Below, piece by piece: positions 34,640 through 46,937 of a DNA stretch of 64,000 nucleotides. Below the pieces are notes generated by a model that ran no database searches, was not told where the DNA came from, and saw only the letters and a program-made list of their open reading frames with translations. The stretch's first letter is position 1. Every line of letters starts with the position of its first letter. Source of the DNA: Leptodontidium sp. MPI-SDFR-AT-0119 (Eukaryota > Ascomycota > Leotiomycetes > Helotiales > Leptodontidiaceae); the NCBI GenBank assembly GCA_020726505.1, contig JAHLEZ010000042.1:124001-188000 (forward strand), in the 5' to 3' direction. The translations under genes and the position numbers were made by a program.

Positions 34640-37600
34640 CTAAGTCAGACACTACTTAATACTTACTACACTATTATTAAAATAACTTAAGGACTCTAAT
34701 TACTATCTTATTATCCCGAACACGTTATATTGTTAAAATCTTAAGGTTCTCTAAGAACTTAAGGTCACTAAGGTCGTATATATTGATATTAAGTTTATAG
34801 TTAGGCGTGAGGTTATTGTCTAATTCTTTATCGAGCTATTTATTATTGTCGCTATTATTATAAATAAAGTCGTGTCTCTTATAAAAGAGCTTAAGCTTAT
34901 TTTTAGTAAAAGTCTGGCGAAGTCGGGGGCTATTTAGGCTTAACTCTTTAAGTTTATAGTACCCTTTCTTTATATAAGCTTTATAAATCTCGTAAGGTCT
35001 AAGCCATCTAAAATCGAGAGTACAGTTAGTGGATATATCTCTCTCTCTAATAAAGTCCTAACACAAGACTAAGTCTCCTTTAATAAATAACTATTTATAG
35101 ATATTATATTTTAAATCAAATACTTCTCTACCTTCTTGACGGCGATAAGTCTTTATAAGTATAGCTTTATTAATATGTTCCTGTCACATTTAAAACTAAA
35201 GAGCGCGGAGCTCTAAGAGTTTAGAGCGGTCTCTAATCTCTTTAGTAAACAATAATCTCTAAGTTAAGTTTATTATCTTAATAAGTAAAATAACTTTTCT
35301 CCCATAAACTATATAAAAAGGAGTATACCCTATTAGGCGATGTATTATAGTACAGTTTATAAATAACACTACTAGAAGGTTGTCAAGCTAGCGTCCGCCC
35401 ATTTTAAAAAGCGTATTCTTAATTAAGTTATGTCCCTTCTTAATTATCCCGTTTACTTTAGCGTTATATACTAAGATTTAGATTTAGTTGACTTTTATTC
35501 TATTAAGTAAGTCTATAACTTCTCTTATATTCTCAGTTTTACTATTAATAATAAGCCTCTAAAACAGTCTGTGCCGGCAAATAATGTCTTACTAAATAAA
35601 GTCAATTACTCTTTTAGCCTCTCTACTAGCGAGGGCCCTTACTTTAACTTAACCGCTTATGTCGTCCCTAGTAACTATTAAGTACTTCTTTTCGCGTTCT
35701 ATTAACATAAACATAATATTAAGCGCCTATTTCTCTATTAGGCTATTTGATACTATTAAGTAAAAGGGTTCCTCTTAACGTTTAAATAATTAGAATTAGC
35801 AATTTTAATATGTCTAAATATAGTTTATATAGTCTATATATAGGCCTTTCTAGAAGTATCAAGTGAAGATTCAATAGTACGTGCTTTCCTGTCCTTTGTG
35901 ACTAGAGTTATTATAGTAGCTCCTAAGTATCGCCTCTTTCTCTCTTATTATATTAATAATAAGCTTAATTAGAGCTCCTTTTAATAGTAACCTCCAGATC
36001 TTACGACTATATACGCCGTAATTTAGTACTTCACACTTAAATACTCAGAACTGTTTTCGATCTATTAACTTCGGAGTCTTAAGTGTCGTTAAGTATTAAA
36101 TTATCTCTTAGTACTATTCTTTATACTTACTTATTATAATAAGTAAGCCTCCTTCGTTAGAAAAGGACTTAGAACTATTAAAAGAAGTAAGTTCCCCCTT
36201 ATCACGAAGTCTTTAGACTATAGATTTTATGTCTTAAAAGATTTTATTCTGTCTCCGAAGTTCTGAGTCTATTAATATACTATCTAATTCTAAACTACTA
36301 GTCTCCCCTTCGTCTACGGCACTAATAAGACAAATCTTATAAGCTCTAAACTTAAAGAGAATCTAGTCTTCGTCAACATTACTTTCTTTTAAGGAATCTT
36401 CGGGGTGCCTAAGTCTTCGAGACAACTAGTTTACTACTATATATATCGTTCCTTAGACGTGTCGAACCTCAAAGTCGAAAAGTCGTATCTAAGCGAGCCA
36501 TTTAGTTAATATAACGTTAAAATAATCGTGAGCTACTCCGTTTAGTTATATAATAAGTGTATTAATATTAGTCTCTATAATAAAGTATACTCTAATAAGT
36601 TAAATCTTTAGTTTCTTTAAGATATAAAGTATACCTTTACACTTTCTCTTAATAGTATTATATTTAGCTTCGATCTTACTCTAGAACTTACTCTCGTACT
36701 TTATTAGGCGTATTTTATTTAAAGTCAGCTCTCTTTAGCCTAAGAAGCCGCCTTAGCTAGTTCCGCTAAAGTCAACTCTAATTATAATCTCACTAGCTCC
36801 CTCTCCGTAGTCTATTCGACATAAGACTAAAAATAAGTATAAAGCGTCTTATAATTTAGCCATAGCCTTACCTTATAAATCGAGTTCCTAGTAAAACTTG
36901 ACTCCTTTTTATAAGAGTACGTATAAAAGTTCAGCGATTAAGCGAAAGTTCTTGATCTAAATTCGGAAGTAAATAATAAGTCCTAAGAATACTTTAACTT
37001 TAGTGAGATTCACTAGTTCCCGTTAGTTCTTGATTTTAATAAGGTACTTTATAGATAGTTCTCTTCCTTTAGAGTTATAGGCGTACCTTATAATGTTTAT
37101 ACTATTAAGACAAAACTGTGACTTAGGCCTAATTATAGCTTTAATACATTCTAAGCGTTCGAGAGTTATATCAAGGTTCTTAATATACTCTAAGACAAAC
37201 TTTCTAATCCTTAGTAAGGCTTTAGTTTAGTTATAGTTTGTGTACGGGCCTTTAATACTAATATTATCTAAGAATAGTATCGCAACTACTAGGACTAGCT
37301 TCATTAAGATATGTGTAATCGTTTAGACAAATTGTGTAACAGAATTAGTAGCGCCTTATGGAAGTGTCGTATTTCGGACTAGTCTAATGTGAGGAATATA
37401 AAAGTAGTTATATCCTTACTAAACTAATAAAGTACTTATTAATTGTACTTAGAATATAAGTCAACGAGACTTATAATATAGTAACTAGAAAACTCTTTAG
37501 AAAACTCATTAATAGATAGCGGGAGGTTAGCGTCTCTACGAGTAACAGTATTTAATATAATAGCCGAGTTAATTAATCTGTATTTCCCTGACTCTTTCTT

Positions 37601-38060
37601 TTGAACTAAGAACTAAACGTTACAGTAAGGCCCCTCTAAGTACTCTAAGACTCCTTTGTCGAGTCTCTTTTATATTATCTTAGTAACCTCCAGAATAAGT
37701 GCTTATAATAAAGGAAAGTTAAGAGCTTATTAAGCCGTATATTTAATAGTCTTAATAATAATAAGAAGGGAAATATCTTTATAAAATTTGCCACACTTAG
37801 GCCAGTCGAAAGCTATAGCTCCTTCCCGATTAACTATTATTTCGTCAAATAAGGCTCTCTCTTCTAGCCACAATAAGCTACTCACGTCTAATTTAGCTAG
37901 CCTTTCTAGGGTAAGTCTTAAGTTTCGGGGTATATTAATGAAGCGTAATAATAAGTATTCTTAATACTTTCTGACATAATCTTAGGGAGTTCCTCGTTCT
38001 TATATACGTTTGTACTAGTCTTCCCTCTTATTAAGGGGGTCGCCTTTCGAGTTCCATCGA
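34640..38060 (-). pseudogene. RIPped gypsy pol pseudogene
   Basis: Minus-strand pol with many stops. Alignable landmarks are the segment upstream of RT (about 37870-38055) and the integrase C-terminal GPY/F module (about 34900-34990), both matching the un-RIPped Pol. It is more diverged from the 1-9977 copy than the 15729 copy is. Confidence 0.8.
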
Positions 38061-38880
38061 TTTATAAACCCCCTTATTATATGTGTCTCCGAGTAAAAGA
38101 CCGGTGACCCCCCCTCCTGCCTTAAACTTTGGCGGCGCCCTAAACCTTTTATACTTTCGGGGCCAATAGGTATATGTTGGGAATCTCGAGCGTCTCGATC
38201 CGAAGCTTTCGTAGGATACCTTTAATAGAACTATAACAAAGTGGCTTGCTTATAATGACCCGGACGACTTATATTATAATAAAGAACGTAGACCCTTAGG
38301 TATTATCTTCTTAGGCTAACTTAGGCAGTTCACTACGCTTAATAGTGCCTAAAACAATTTCGATAAGAACAAGCCTAAGTTTTCCTTATAATTATAGGTA
38401 GAGGAGAGAGCGCTAGAGATTCTAAAGGCTTAATTCGTCGGCGGGACAGAAATCTTATAGTCACTAATCCCTTGCGTGTTAAGGTGGCTAAGGCGGATAT
38501 TACCTTACCTTCTTTTACCCCTAGAGACCCCTTTCCCGCTGCCTTCGACGGGACAACCACGGACGACGACTAAGACGGCGACGACGTAAATGCTTCTCGT
38601 TTTACTATAGGCGATAAAGTCGCCGTTTAAGCTTAGTTTAGCACTTACGTCTTTACAATTAAGTCAAGGAAGACTATATCTGGACCCACGTTTCGTCTAT
38701 TAAAGTTGTAGAGGTTATAAGCCGGTGTCTCTAGTTCTTCGAGCCTAAATAACAGCCTAATTACTAAAAGGAGACGTATACTTTAGTAGCCTTATGTTTT
38801 ATTTAAATATGTATTTCTATGTAAACTGTTTTTTTTATAGTCTACGATTCAATATCTACTAAATTCTACCCCGCTGTTCC
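38061..38880. other. Unidentified RIP-like AT-rich segment
   Basis: About 820 bp between the last alignable gypsy pol sequence and normal-composition DNA. It keeps GC-rich patches (38100-38210, 38430-38620). One plus frame near 38480-38590 reads as an acidic protein fragment. I could not match it to any family. It may be the 5' part of the truncated gypsy, or part of another element. Confidence 0.4.
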
Positions 38881-39582
38881 TGAAACGTGTCACGTGTTTA
38901 TTTAGTTAGTCTGATACTGTTTATGCGCCACACCTCAAACTTTGTTAATCTCATTCACTTAACACTTACTAACTGTGAATTCTATACTCTATTCTAATAC
39001 TCTAATCAATTTCGAAGGCTTCGTGTGAGCCGCAGGCGAGCACCCATGTGCAGGAGTTACGCCGGTGCGATGAGGGGTCTACATGTTTTGGTGCTTAGTA
39101 ATGTACGCTAGCCTGGATAACTTTTACTATGTTCACTCCCGGGATCGCTATATTTTACTTTTCCACGATTCTCAGGCCTAGTCACGCGTGTGGCGCCAGA
39201 ACAGGGTTCTCGAACATGCTATCGGCAGGTGGTAGCACCAGCCTCTTTAGCTATCTCATTAGCCTTAAACAACTTACTTTGGATAATATCGGCAATCATT
39301 GCATGTTTTAACTCTGCAAGATTTTGGTACATTCCCGAATGTGAGTTGTGGGATACTGCTGTTGACCCTGCTGTCATCCAAAGAACAAAGAGGCACACGC
39401 ATCCAGAGGCCCGTGCGCACATGCTGTGGAGCAGCCGCATAGTTCAGCTTTACACTGACGACTGAGGTCCATCCCCGCTCTATTTGGTGGCAGTGATTGC
39501 AATTCTGTACATATCATATCCTCTCTTGATTGAAGCACTCATTGATTCATTACATATACAGGTACGTTGTACTCTCTGCTAA
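38881..39582. other. Intergenic spacer at the border of the transposon block
   Basis: Base composition returns to normal here. Small overlapping ORFs (60-90 codons) lack recognisable motifs. It contains the 3' flank of the HET-NB-ARC-TPR gene. No other feature was seen. Confidence 0.5.
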
Positions 39583-42500
39583 TCAATGCCCGTTATCGCT
39601 GCGCAATGCTCCCAAAGCTGCAGCAACGTCTTGAAATCGGCTATTCGATTTCCCTAAAACCAATTCCAAACCATAGAGAACACGTGAATACGCCTCTTCA
39701 GCTTCACTAACTCTGCCTAGCTGCTTGTAGAGAATTGCAAGGTTTTGAGTAGTATCTAGGGCCGGAACATAGGTTTTTACTGACTCAGGGCCAAGCGCCT
39801 TCTCGAAGCCTTGCAGTACCTGCTGGTACATCTTCTCGGCCTCGACCAGCTTGCCCTGGTTCTTGTAGAGAACCCCAAGGTTGTTGACTGTACGGAGCGT
39901 CGACGTGTGCTCCGGACCTAATGCCTTCTTGTAGCCTTGTAGCGCCTGCTGGTACATCTGCTCGGCCTTAACTAGCTTGCCCTGGTTCTTGTAGAGAACC
40001 CCGAGGTTGTTAAGTATATCAAGCGTAAGTATATACTTCGGACCCCATGCCTTCTTGTAGCCTTGTAGCGCCCGCTGGTACATCTCCTCGGCCTCAACTA
40101 GCTTGCCCTGGTCAGCGTAGAGAGCCCCGAGGTTGTTAACTGTGTCAAGCGTTAATATATGCTCCGGACCCCATGCCTTCTCCTTGCCTTGCAGTGCCCG
40201 CTGGTATATCTGCTCGGCCTCGACAAGCTTGCCTTGGTTAGCGTAGAGAACCCCGAGGTTGTTGACTGTACGGAGCGTCGACGTGTGCTCCGGGCCTAAC
40301 GCTTTCTCGTAGCCTTGTAGTGCCCGCTGGTACATCTGCTCTGCCTCGACCAGCTTGCCCTGGTCCTTGTAGAGAACCCCAAGGTTGTTGACTGTACGGA
40401 GCGTCGACGTGTGCTCCGGACCTAATGCCTTCTCGTAGCCTTGTAGCGCTCGCTGGTACATCTGCTCGGCCTCGACCAGCTTGCCCTGGTTCTTGTAGAG
40501 AACCCCAAGGTTGTTGACTGTAGCAAGCGTTGACGTGTGATTCAGACCTAATGCCTTCTTGTAGCCTTGTAGTGCCCGCTGGTACATCTGCTCGGCCTCG
40601 GCCAGCTTGCCCTGGTTCTTGTAGAGATTTCCGAGGTTATTGACCGTGTTAAGCGTCGACGTGTGCTCCGGACCTAATACCTCCTTGTTGCCTTGCAGTG
40701 CCCGCTGGTACATCTGCTCGGCCTCGACCAGCTTGCCCTGGTTAGCGAAGAGGAACCCTAGTCTGTGACATTCCCATGCTATTCCATCGTCTGCACAGAG
40801 GCCGGTCGAAATCAAATATAAACATCTGGTTGCATGCTGGAGAAGCCGTCGTTGTGTTGGCCATGGCCGAATAGCTTCCTCTCCTGGAACATGTGATGCG
40901 ACAAATTTCACAGCTAGCCTGGCTAGATCACGGTCCCATGTTTGGTTAAGAACGGAAACCGTCCATGCGTGAACACAACCATGGATGCTGTACCCGTGTG
41001 GCTCGATCAGATCTTGCGTAGATGTGTCCACCTCAACTAACCCGTGGTTACTCAGTACCCGCATGGCATTATGGAAGGTCAATTCGTCTTTCGCTACTTG
41101 CTTTACCCAGTCTGGATCGTCAGAAGCCCCGTGTTGAAGAAGCTCTTGCCAGAGATCCTGACTATCAAAGTACGCCCAGAAGCAAAGAAGCTTAGCCGAG
41201 GATTCGTTTTGTTGTTTTACGTGATCAAAAGAAATCTGCCATGTAGAGTACAGCGTTCGGTCTTCGTACAAGCTCAATTCAGGACTGAACTCTTGGAGCT
41301 GCACCCATGACTCCTTGTACAAGCGACGGTAGTCTGAAAGACTAATCGCGACTTGGTCAAGATACGCTCCAGCAGTGGCGAGTGCAAGCGGGAGTCCGTC
41401 CAGCTCTTTGGCAAGCTCGACAGCATCAGGATCTAGTATCGAAGTTAGAGTTGCAGTAGAGAGCTAAGGATATTCCTACCATTCATTAGGCCACTCCGTC
41501 TCGATTCGTTGGACAGAATCGCAAGACTATCACGTACATCCTCGAGTTTGCGAATCCGGATAGGATGACCAATTCTTATTTGTGACGACCGGGTCGTGAT
41601 GATAATTGACCCTTGATATGACTCCGGGAGGAATTGTCGAATATCCACGGCTTGTGGATCCGTATTTCCGGGCAGTCTAGGGTTGTCGTAGTTGTCATAT
41701 ATCATAAGCCATCGCGTATTGTCTGGCAGACTCAGCCATGCCTTGACAGCATCAACGACCTCGTCAAGGTTTTCATCAGTATCCATATTGCTTAGTCGGC
41801 TGGCTGATAGATGTTCTCGTGATATCTGCCTCGCAATTCTAGCAAAACTCTGCTTTAGAGTATTCTCATCCTTCATGTTCAGCCAGAAGATTGCTGAGTA
41901 ATTCTCCTTGTGCCGCTTCGCATATGCCACACTGAGTTGTGTCTTTCCAATCCCACCAAGGCCATGAAGAACCACTGTTTGGCGAGAGCCATCGCTACTT
42001 AGTCTCGCATGTATTTCTGCGAGCTCTGCCTCTCTTGCCACAAAGTGTTCGACATCAGAGATGTTCATGAGACTAAAGGGCACGGAGAAGTCCTTGCGCT
42101 TGGTGCCTGTGTTGAATCCAGCTGTTAGTCCTAGGCTGGTGACTTTGCACTTAATAAGTGCCTGTTTTTGAAGTAGAGAAGCTTACCCTTCGAAACTTTC
42201 TCGATCTCTTCTCTAAGACGCTTGAATGCCTTCTCTCCCCCTTCGCCGTAGATTAGCGACATATTGACGTCGAAAATGCCTAACAGCGAGTATGCCATAT
42301 CTTCTTCGCGAGTCGTCTCGCGAGTCGCTGCCCATGCCATTCGCTCGGTGACGCTGAAGTCGGATAAAGAGCCTCCTCGAAGAGCTTTGTGAGGAACACC
42401 GGTTACGTCGCAGATCTGGCGTTCTAACGATGTCTTGTTGCCCAGCAGCTCCCCCTCCTTCGAGAAGAATTCGACTGATGCCGGCGCGATAAGCTCCTGC

Positions 42501-42928
42501 AGCGTCCAGCCTCGAGTGAACCATTTGCTCCTCCGAAATGCTGATTCCCTGAGCTGGCTGGAAATACCGACCGAATAGGAAGAAACCCTAGAAACATCTG
42601 ACATATACACGTAGCATCTCGTCGCTTCCCTGTACCAATGAAACATTGAGTTGATAGCCTCCGCAAGCTCGGTACTATTGGACTTGTCGATACAGCAGGT
42701 ATCTATCCAGAAATACTGCAGGCCATCACGCCTAGCTTGTTCTCCGCAGAACTGTATCTTCCTATAGCCTGCCATTGTCTTTCCCGTACCATCCGTCATA
42801 TTCTTCAAGGTAACCTCTTCCGCTTCCCATCTGTGCGAGAGTATAGCATACCGTCGTGGAATGTCGCGCTGCAGAAACTCGATCAGCTTGAACTTGCCGT
42901 CGTTGGTGTATTTGAGCAGACGCATTGT
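39583..42928 (-). CDS. NLR-type HET-NB-ARC-TPR protein (non-self recognition)
   Basis: Three exons: 42928-42187, 42121-41480 and 41432-39583 (introns of 65 and 47 nt, GT-AG), giving 1077 aa. I chose the ATG at 42928 (M-R-L-L-K-Y) because HET domains usually start this way; an in-frame ATG at 42979 would add 17 residues. The HET domain covers about residues 1-240 (A-I-L-S-H-R-W, W-I-D-T-C-C-I-D-K, G-W-T-L-Q-E-L-I-A-P). NB-ARC follows with P-loop G-G-I-G-K-T-Q, a Walker B-like W-L-M-I-Y-D-N, I-I-I-T-T-R and G-L-P-L-A-L. Eight near-identical 42-aa TPRs plus one divergent TPR end the protein. Family knowledge: ligand sensing by the repeats, oligomerisation by NB-ARC, cell death by HET. The gene appears intact. 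Confidence 0.92.
39781..40780 (-). repeat. Array of eight near-identical 126-bp TPR-coding units
   Basis: Tandem 126-bp units, each coding for a 42-aa kinesin-light-chain-like TPR with the core N-N-L-G-V-L-Y and E-A-E-Q-M-Y-Q-R-A-L-Q-G. Variation concentrates at a few positions (for example Y/N/K after L-Q-G and the residues around G-P-E-H-T-S-T-L). High unit identity suggests recent unit exchange. Confidence 0.9.
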
Positions 42929-42979
42929 TCGACGAAATTCGAGGATGTCGAGGTTCGCAAGAGGAAGATTTCTGGGCAT

Positions 42980-44124
42980 TTACTGAGCCATCGAAACGCC
43001 ATATATGTAGACTCGGGTGCAGAGTTGGGAGAGAACATTGGGTCGAGGCTGGCGCACTCAGCTGAGCAGCAGCCTCACGGCAGGCTGCGTTCAGCATCCT
43101 GTAAGCGCACAAGACGTGCCAATCGCACGGACTTCCCGCAGGAAGGCATCGCAAAACTCTGACTGTGAGGGTAGTCGAGCCACGATTCGTTGTTGATGCA
43201 AGTGGAACATCGTGGGTGTCAGCCATGTGAACTGCAAGTCGTTTAGAACCAGAATCTGCTCTTGGGAGGTCGATATTGGCGGTCGCACTGATGCTCAGCG
43301 ACGCGCTGTAGAGAAACCTGAGGCAGATGTCAGCAAACCCGCGGCAAGGCGAAGGCATGGCGGCTAACGCTAACGCTGCCGCCTGTCGGCCACTTTTTGC
43401 TCTAACCGATATCCCTGCGTAGCGAGAATCCCCTAGTAAATAAGTACATCACGAAAATCTTAACATAAATTGACATTATTAGGCTCGCAGCTCCCTAATA
43501 CTAAATTGCAACTATTTTTTTATTCATAACTATACACATATCTAAGAGAGCTTTTATAGGGGCTTGTTAATCATGCTTTAATTATCTTTATACTTACCTT
43601 ACTATACTATACACGAATTTTTAACACCCTAACAATATTCTTATAACTAAAACCTCTGGCAGGGTGAGTAATAAAGTAATTTACTTAGTTTGCAAGCGTT
43701 TTACCTTGATTTTTATTCAAGAGGCGGGTGTCCAGGAGAAAGTGACGACTGGACTATGGAAACAGCTCTCGGCTACAACTGCTCTGCTGCAAAGAGCCCG
43801 CTGCTTTTAGGAGCAGCATCGCTGCCTTTACGGCCCTACTGTGGCTGAAGAGTCTTGCGGTCAGCAATCAGCGAACCACATTTTCTGAATGCACTAGTAC
43901 TATCGTGGTTAGTCGGATCTCACACCCTACTCGTACTATCGCCAGGCGAGGCTGAAAGTATGGATTTTAGGCATCAATCCTGCTCGATTCTTTCCTTTCT
44001 CATCATTTCGTTGCAATATTTTGTCAGGAGGATTAAGCTATTATCTTCAATAGCCGTACGAGCTTGCCAAACTGCTATAAAAGCCTGTGGTTCGCCTAAA
44101 ACCGCCAAACCGGTCGCGTAAGCG
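42980..44124. other. Divergent intergenic region between two HET genes
   Basis: This should hold the promoters of the minus-strand NLR gene and the plus-strand HET gene. It includes an AT-rich patch (43430-43720) that looks like an old RIP-affected repeat remnant. ORFs here (up to 198 codons, minus, overlapping the HET exon) show no recognisable domain. Confidence 0.5.
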
Positions 44125-46152
44125 ATGGAAATGATCGACGACTCCGACAATGACATCGATTTAGCCGTGATGGAGCAGATGCCATGGCTGGAGACGCCAT
44201 TAGATACTCGTAGGTCCTGCATCAGGATCCTTAAGTTGCACAAGGGAGCCAACGATAGTCCGATTACCTGCAGCTTGCAGGTTGCGGCCTTAGATGATGA
44301 CCCAGAGTACGAAAGCCTTTCTTACGTTTGGGGCGATCCGGCGGAAACCAAGCCCATCACTGTTAACGGTGAGACCTTCAATGCAACAGAGAATTTGGCC
44401 GACTTTTTGCATTGCTTAAGGCTCCAAATCGCCGATCGGCTCCTCTGGGTTGATGCTATTTGCATTGATCAACGGAACGATAAAGAAAAGAATGGTCAGC
44501 TACGATTGATGGCCAGAATCTATCGTCAAGCAAAGGAGGCCCATATCTGGTTTGGATACTTTTCGCACTCATGGTCCAGTGAAATTATATGCGACTCAGG
44601 CAAGTATATCCGAGCGTCTGAAATGACACCACACCAATGGACTGAGGCAGAACGAATCTGTCGTGGCGATCTGAGACATTTTCTAAAAGCAGGCGGCAAA
44701 CCGGAACAACAACATAAACTGTTTCATTCAGAGAAACAATCTTGTGAAGAACTCCTATCTCAGACACTAGATGTGCTGGACAGAGCCGCAGATGGGATGC
44801 ATCTCCACGAGTTCCCACTATTCCTCGTCTCTTACGATGTCAGCAAAGACGATCGATTTGCGATGAACAGGCACTGGCTTACGATTCTTGATTGCATACG
44901 ATGGTTGCTTTCACGTCGGTGGTGGACTCGAGTATGGACTCTGCAAGAAGCCGTCTTGCCCAGGGTCGATTCTTTTATACACGCTCATCCATACTCATTC
45001 CGCATTTCAAGGCTGCTGAATGGCATTGATTCCATGATAAAGCACCGTCTTGGATGTTGCAAGGACCTAGGAAGACTCTTTCTTGGAGAATTTCAGAGCT
45101 TCCCGTTTAACCAGTATATTCGAGCTATCACTCTGCATGACCATCGTGAGAGGTTTACAGAACTGGAATCGCAATGGCTGACTCTTGAAGAAGCCGTCAG
45201 TTCAACCCAGGCGCGGAAAGCTACAGATCCACGAGATCATTTCTTTGGAATACTAGGTCTGCTACCTCAAGTGTGGCAAGATATCCGGTTCCGCGATTAT
45301 GACTACTCATACACCGCTGCTGAAATATTTGGTCAATGCACCAAGTTAATTTATACCAATAGCTACAGTCTTGAACAGCTCAGTAGTGCAATCGGTGTCA
45401 AACACAGTATGGTTAGCGAGTTGCCGTCATGGTCTATCGATCTCAGTAACCGACTTCCTAACGGTGATGACGACAACCATCGATGGGTGCTCTACGATGC
45501 AGCCGGCCAGTCACGCTTTGAAGGGGTTCGGCTCATGCATGAACTGGCAGGCCCAAGTCTAGCGATCAAGGCGATCCCAATAGGAACAGTGGGTGCTTGT
45601 GCCAGACGCGTGTCTCATGACAGATTACATTCTAATATGGTGTTCAGCCACATATCTGAATGGCAGCGGCTCTATGAAGACTACACGGATACTCTCACCA
45701 CAGACAGATTTTGGAGAGCTGCCTTCATGGATAGAGATATCTGGAGAAATTGGCGACACAAAAGGAAACTACTTCCTCGGAAAAGACTGGACGATATAAA
45801 TCGATGGTGGAGAAGCTGGAACGAAACTGGAGATAGCCAAGATCTTGACTTAGACAAGCAGGCTGGCGACGGTAGCCGTGGAGACTATCACTATAGAGCG
45901 CTTAAACTCAATGCGGAGAAACATCGGTTCTTTTGTACGGCCAAATACGAGCCAGGACTCGGACCGCATGATGTTCAACCTTTTGACGAGGTATACGTAC
46001 TTGCGGGCTGTCAGGCACCTGCCATTCTACGACGTGTAATGAGAGATGGAAAGGCTACTTTCTTGTTCGTGGGTCTCTGCTTCGTTGACGGGTGGATGTA
46101 TGGAGAGGCCACGTTCGGTCAACCTGAATGGCAGACTGCAATATTGTATTGA
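44125..46152 (+). CDS. HET-domain heterokaryon incompatibility protein, het-6-like
   Basis: Single-exon gene of 675 aa with ATG at 44125. The HET domain starts at about residue 55, with Y-E-S-L-S-Y-V-W-G, L-W-V-D-A-I-C-I-D-Q, M-A-R-I-Y-R-Q-A and W-W-T-R-V-W-T-L-Q-E. A middle segment has A-T-D-P-R-D-H-F-F-G-I-L-G-L. The C-terminal region has G-L-G-P-H-D-V and F-V-D-G-W-M-Y-G-E, typical of the het-6/TOL-like group. Such proteins trigger cell death when unlike individuals fuse. It lies head-to-head with the NLR gene, 1.2 kb apart. No stop, frameshift or RIP signature is seen. The partner and allelic status are unknown. Confidence 0.92.
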   Translation: MEMIDDSDNDIDLAVMEQMPWLETPLDTRRSCIRILKLHKGANDSPITCSLQVAALDDDPEYESLSYVWGDPAETKPITVNGETFNATENLADFLHCLRLQIADRLLWVDAICIDQRNDKEKNGQLRLMARIYRQAKEAHIWFGYFSHSWSSEIICDSGKYIRASEMTPHQWTEAERICRGDLRHFLKAGGKPEQQHKLFHSEKQSCEELLSQTLDVLDRAADGMHLHEFPLFLVSYDVSKDDRFAMNRHWLTILDCIRWLLSRRWWTRVWTLQEAVLPRVDSFIHAHPYSFRISRLLNGIDSMIKHRLGCCKDLGRLFLGEFQSFPFNQYIRAITLHDHRERFTELESQWLTLEEAVSSTQARKATDPRDHFFGILGLLPQVWQDIRFRDYDYSYTAAEIFGQCTKLIYTNSYSLEQLSSAIGVKHSMVSELPSWSIDLSNRLPNGDDDNHRWVLYDAAGQSRFEGVRLMHELAGPSLAIKAIPIGTVGACARRVSHDRLHSNMVFSHISEWQRLYEDYTDTLTTDRFWRAAFMDRDIWRNWRHKRKLLPRKRLDDINRWWRSWNETGDSQDLDLDKQAGDGSRGDYHYRALKLNAEKHRFFCTAKYEPGLGPHDVQPFDEVYVLAGCQAPAILRRVMRDGKATFLFVGLCFVDGWMYGEATFGQPEWQTAILY

Positions 46153-46937
46153 GGTCGACCGCAAGACTTGTAACAATATAATAAGATTTAAATTGCCAAT
46201 GTTCTGGTGGGTCTCATAGCCAGCTACTAGATTTTAAGTGGCCACCGTCTAAGTATTTCTTCGAGGAAGTAGTGTAACTAGTAGAAGGTACGAACGGGTA
46301 GAAGCACAACTGTCTGTAAAGATAAGGGACTGTGAGAAGCTGGGCTGGTCTTGACTACTCAAAAATTGGCGCTTGAGGTCTTATGCCGCAGGCATTTTCT
46401 CCGATGTGAAATCCTACCCACGTTTGATTAAATAAGGCCTTGTGACATGCAACGACATAATTAACCACTTTTCATGACTCATGTGACGACCATATTACCA
46501 TAAATCAAAGTTGGACCGATGGAGAGACCCGACTTATTCAGACTAAATTTCTCAGAAGGTGTCCTTGGTGAACGGGATGCTACCCGACAGCAAACCAGGC
46601 TGACCTCTGTGGACCGGGGATTGAGGTACAATAACAGAAGGGGAAATAATCGTCCCAAGGAGGAATTAGCTAGCATTTCGTAGTATATTACACTAGACTG
46701 TCATACAAGTATATGTGAAGCAATACGTTGAGCAAATCTAACCCGTTGCGGCGTATTGTGATGACCTGTTCAGGTCACCACAGAATAGAATAGAGGCTAA
46801 GATTACGTTGTTCCATGTCACCCGTTTCTCATTAGTCCTATATTGAAGGCGTTGTTGCAATTTATTAGGATTTGATAGAGAACTGTAATGAGTTTGTTGA
46901 AATTGAACATCCCATCACTGCACACAATCATTCCAAT
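46153..46937. other. Intergenic spacer upstream of the helicase gene
   Basis: 785 bp containing the 3' end of the HET gene transcript and the helicase promoter. Its only ORF (65 codons, minus) has no motif. An upstream exon of the helicase cannot be excluded. Confidence 0.45.

Larger units (their letters stand above)
31150..38060 (-). mobile_element. Diverged gypsy family member, RIPped, minus strand, 5' truncated
   Basis: LTR at 31150-31433, then the complement of the polypurine tract (GTCCCCCTCTTC at about 31437), a 3.1-kb non-coding region, a second tract copy near 34574, then pol running leftwards in element sense from about 38060 to 34640. Two stretches align clearly with the un-RIPped pol: about 37870-38055 with nt 2950-3210, and about 34900-34990 with the GPY/F module at nt 5980-6060. 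Homology fades beyond 38060, so gag and the 5' LTR are missing. Confidence 0.85.

Noticed and set aside
42762..43358. 198-codon minus ORF overlapping the NLR start
   Set aside because: It overlaps the HET exon in another frame and shows no domain; the HET frame is the real one.
43855..44121. 88-codon plus ORF just before the het-6-like gene
   Set aside because: No domain and no splice join that would extend the HET protein; probably chance.
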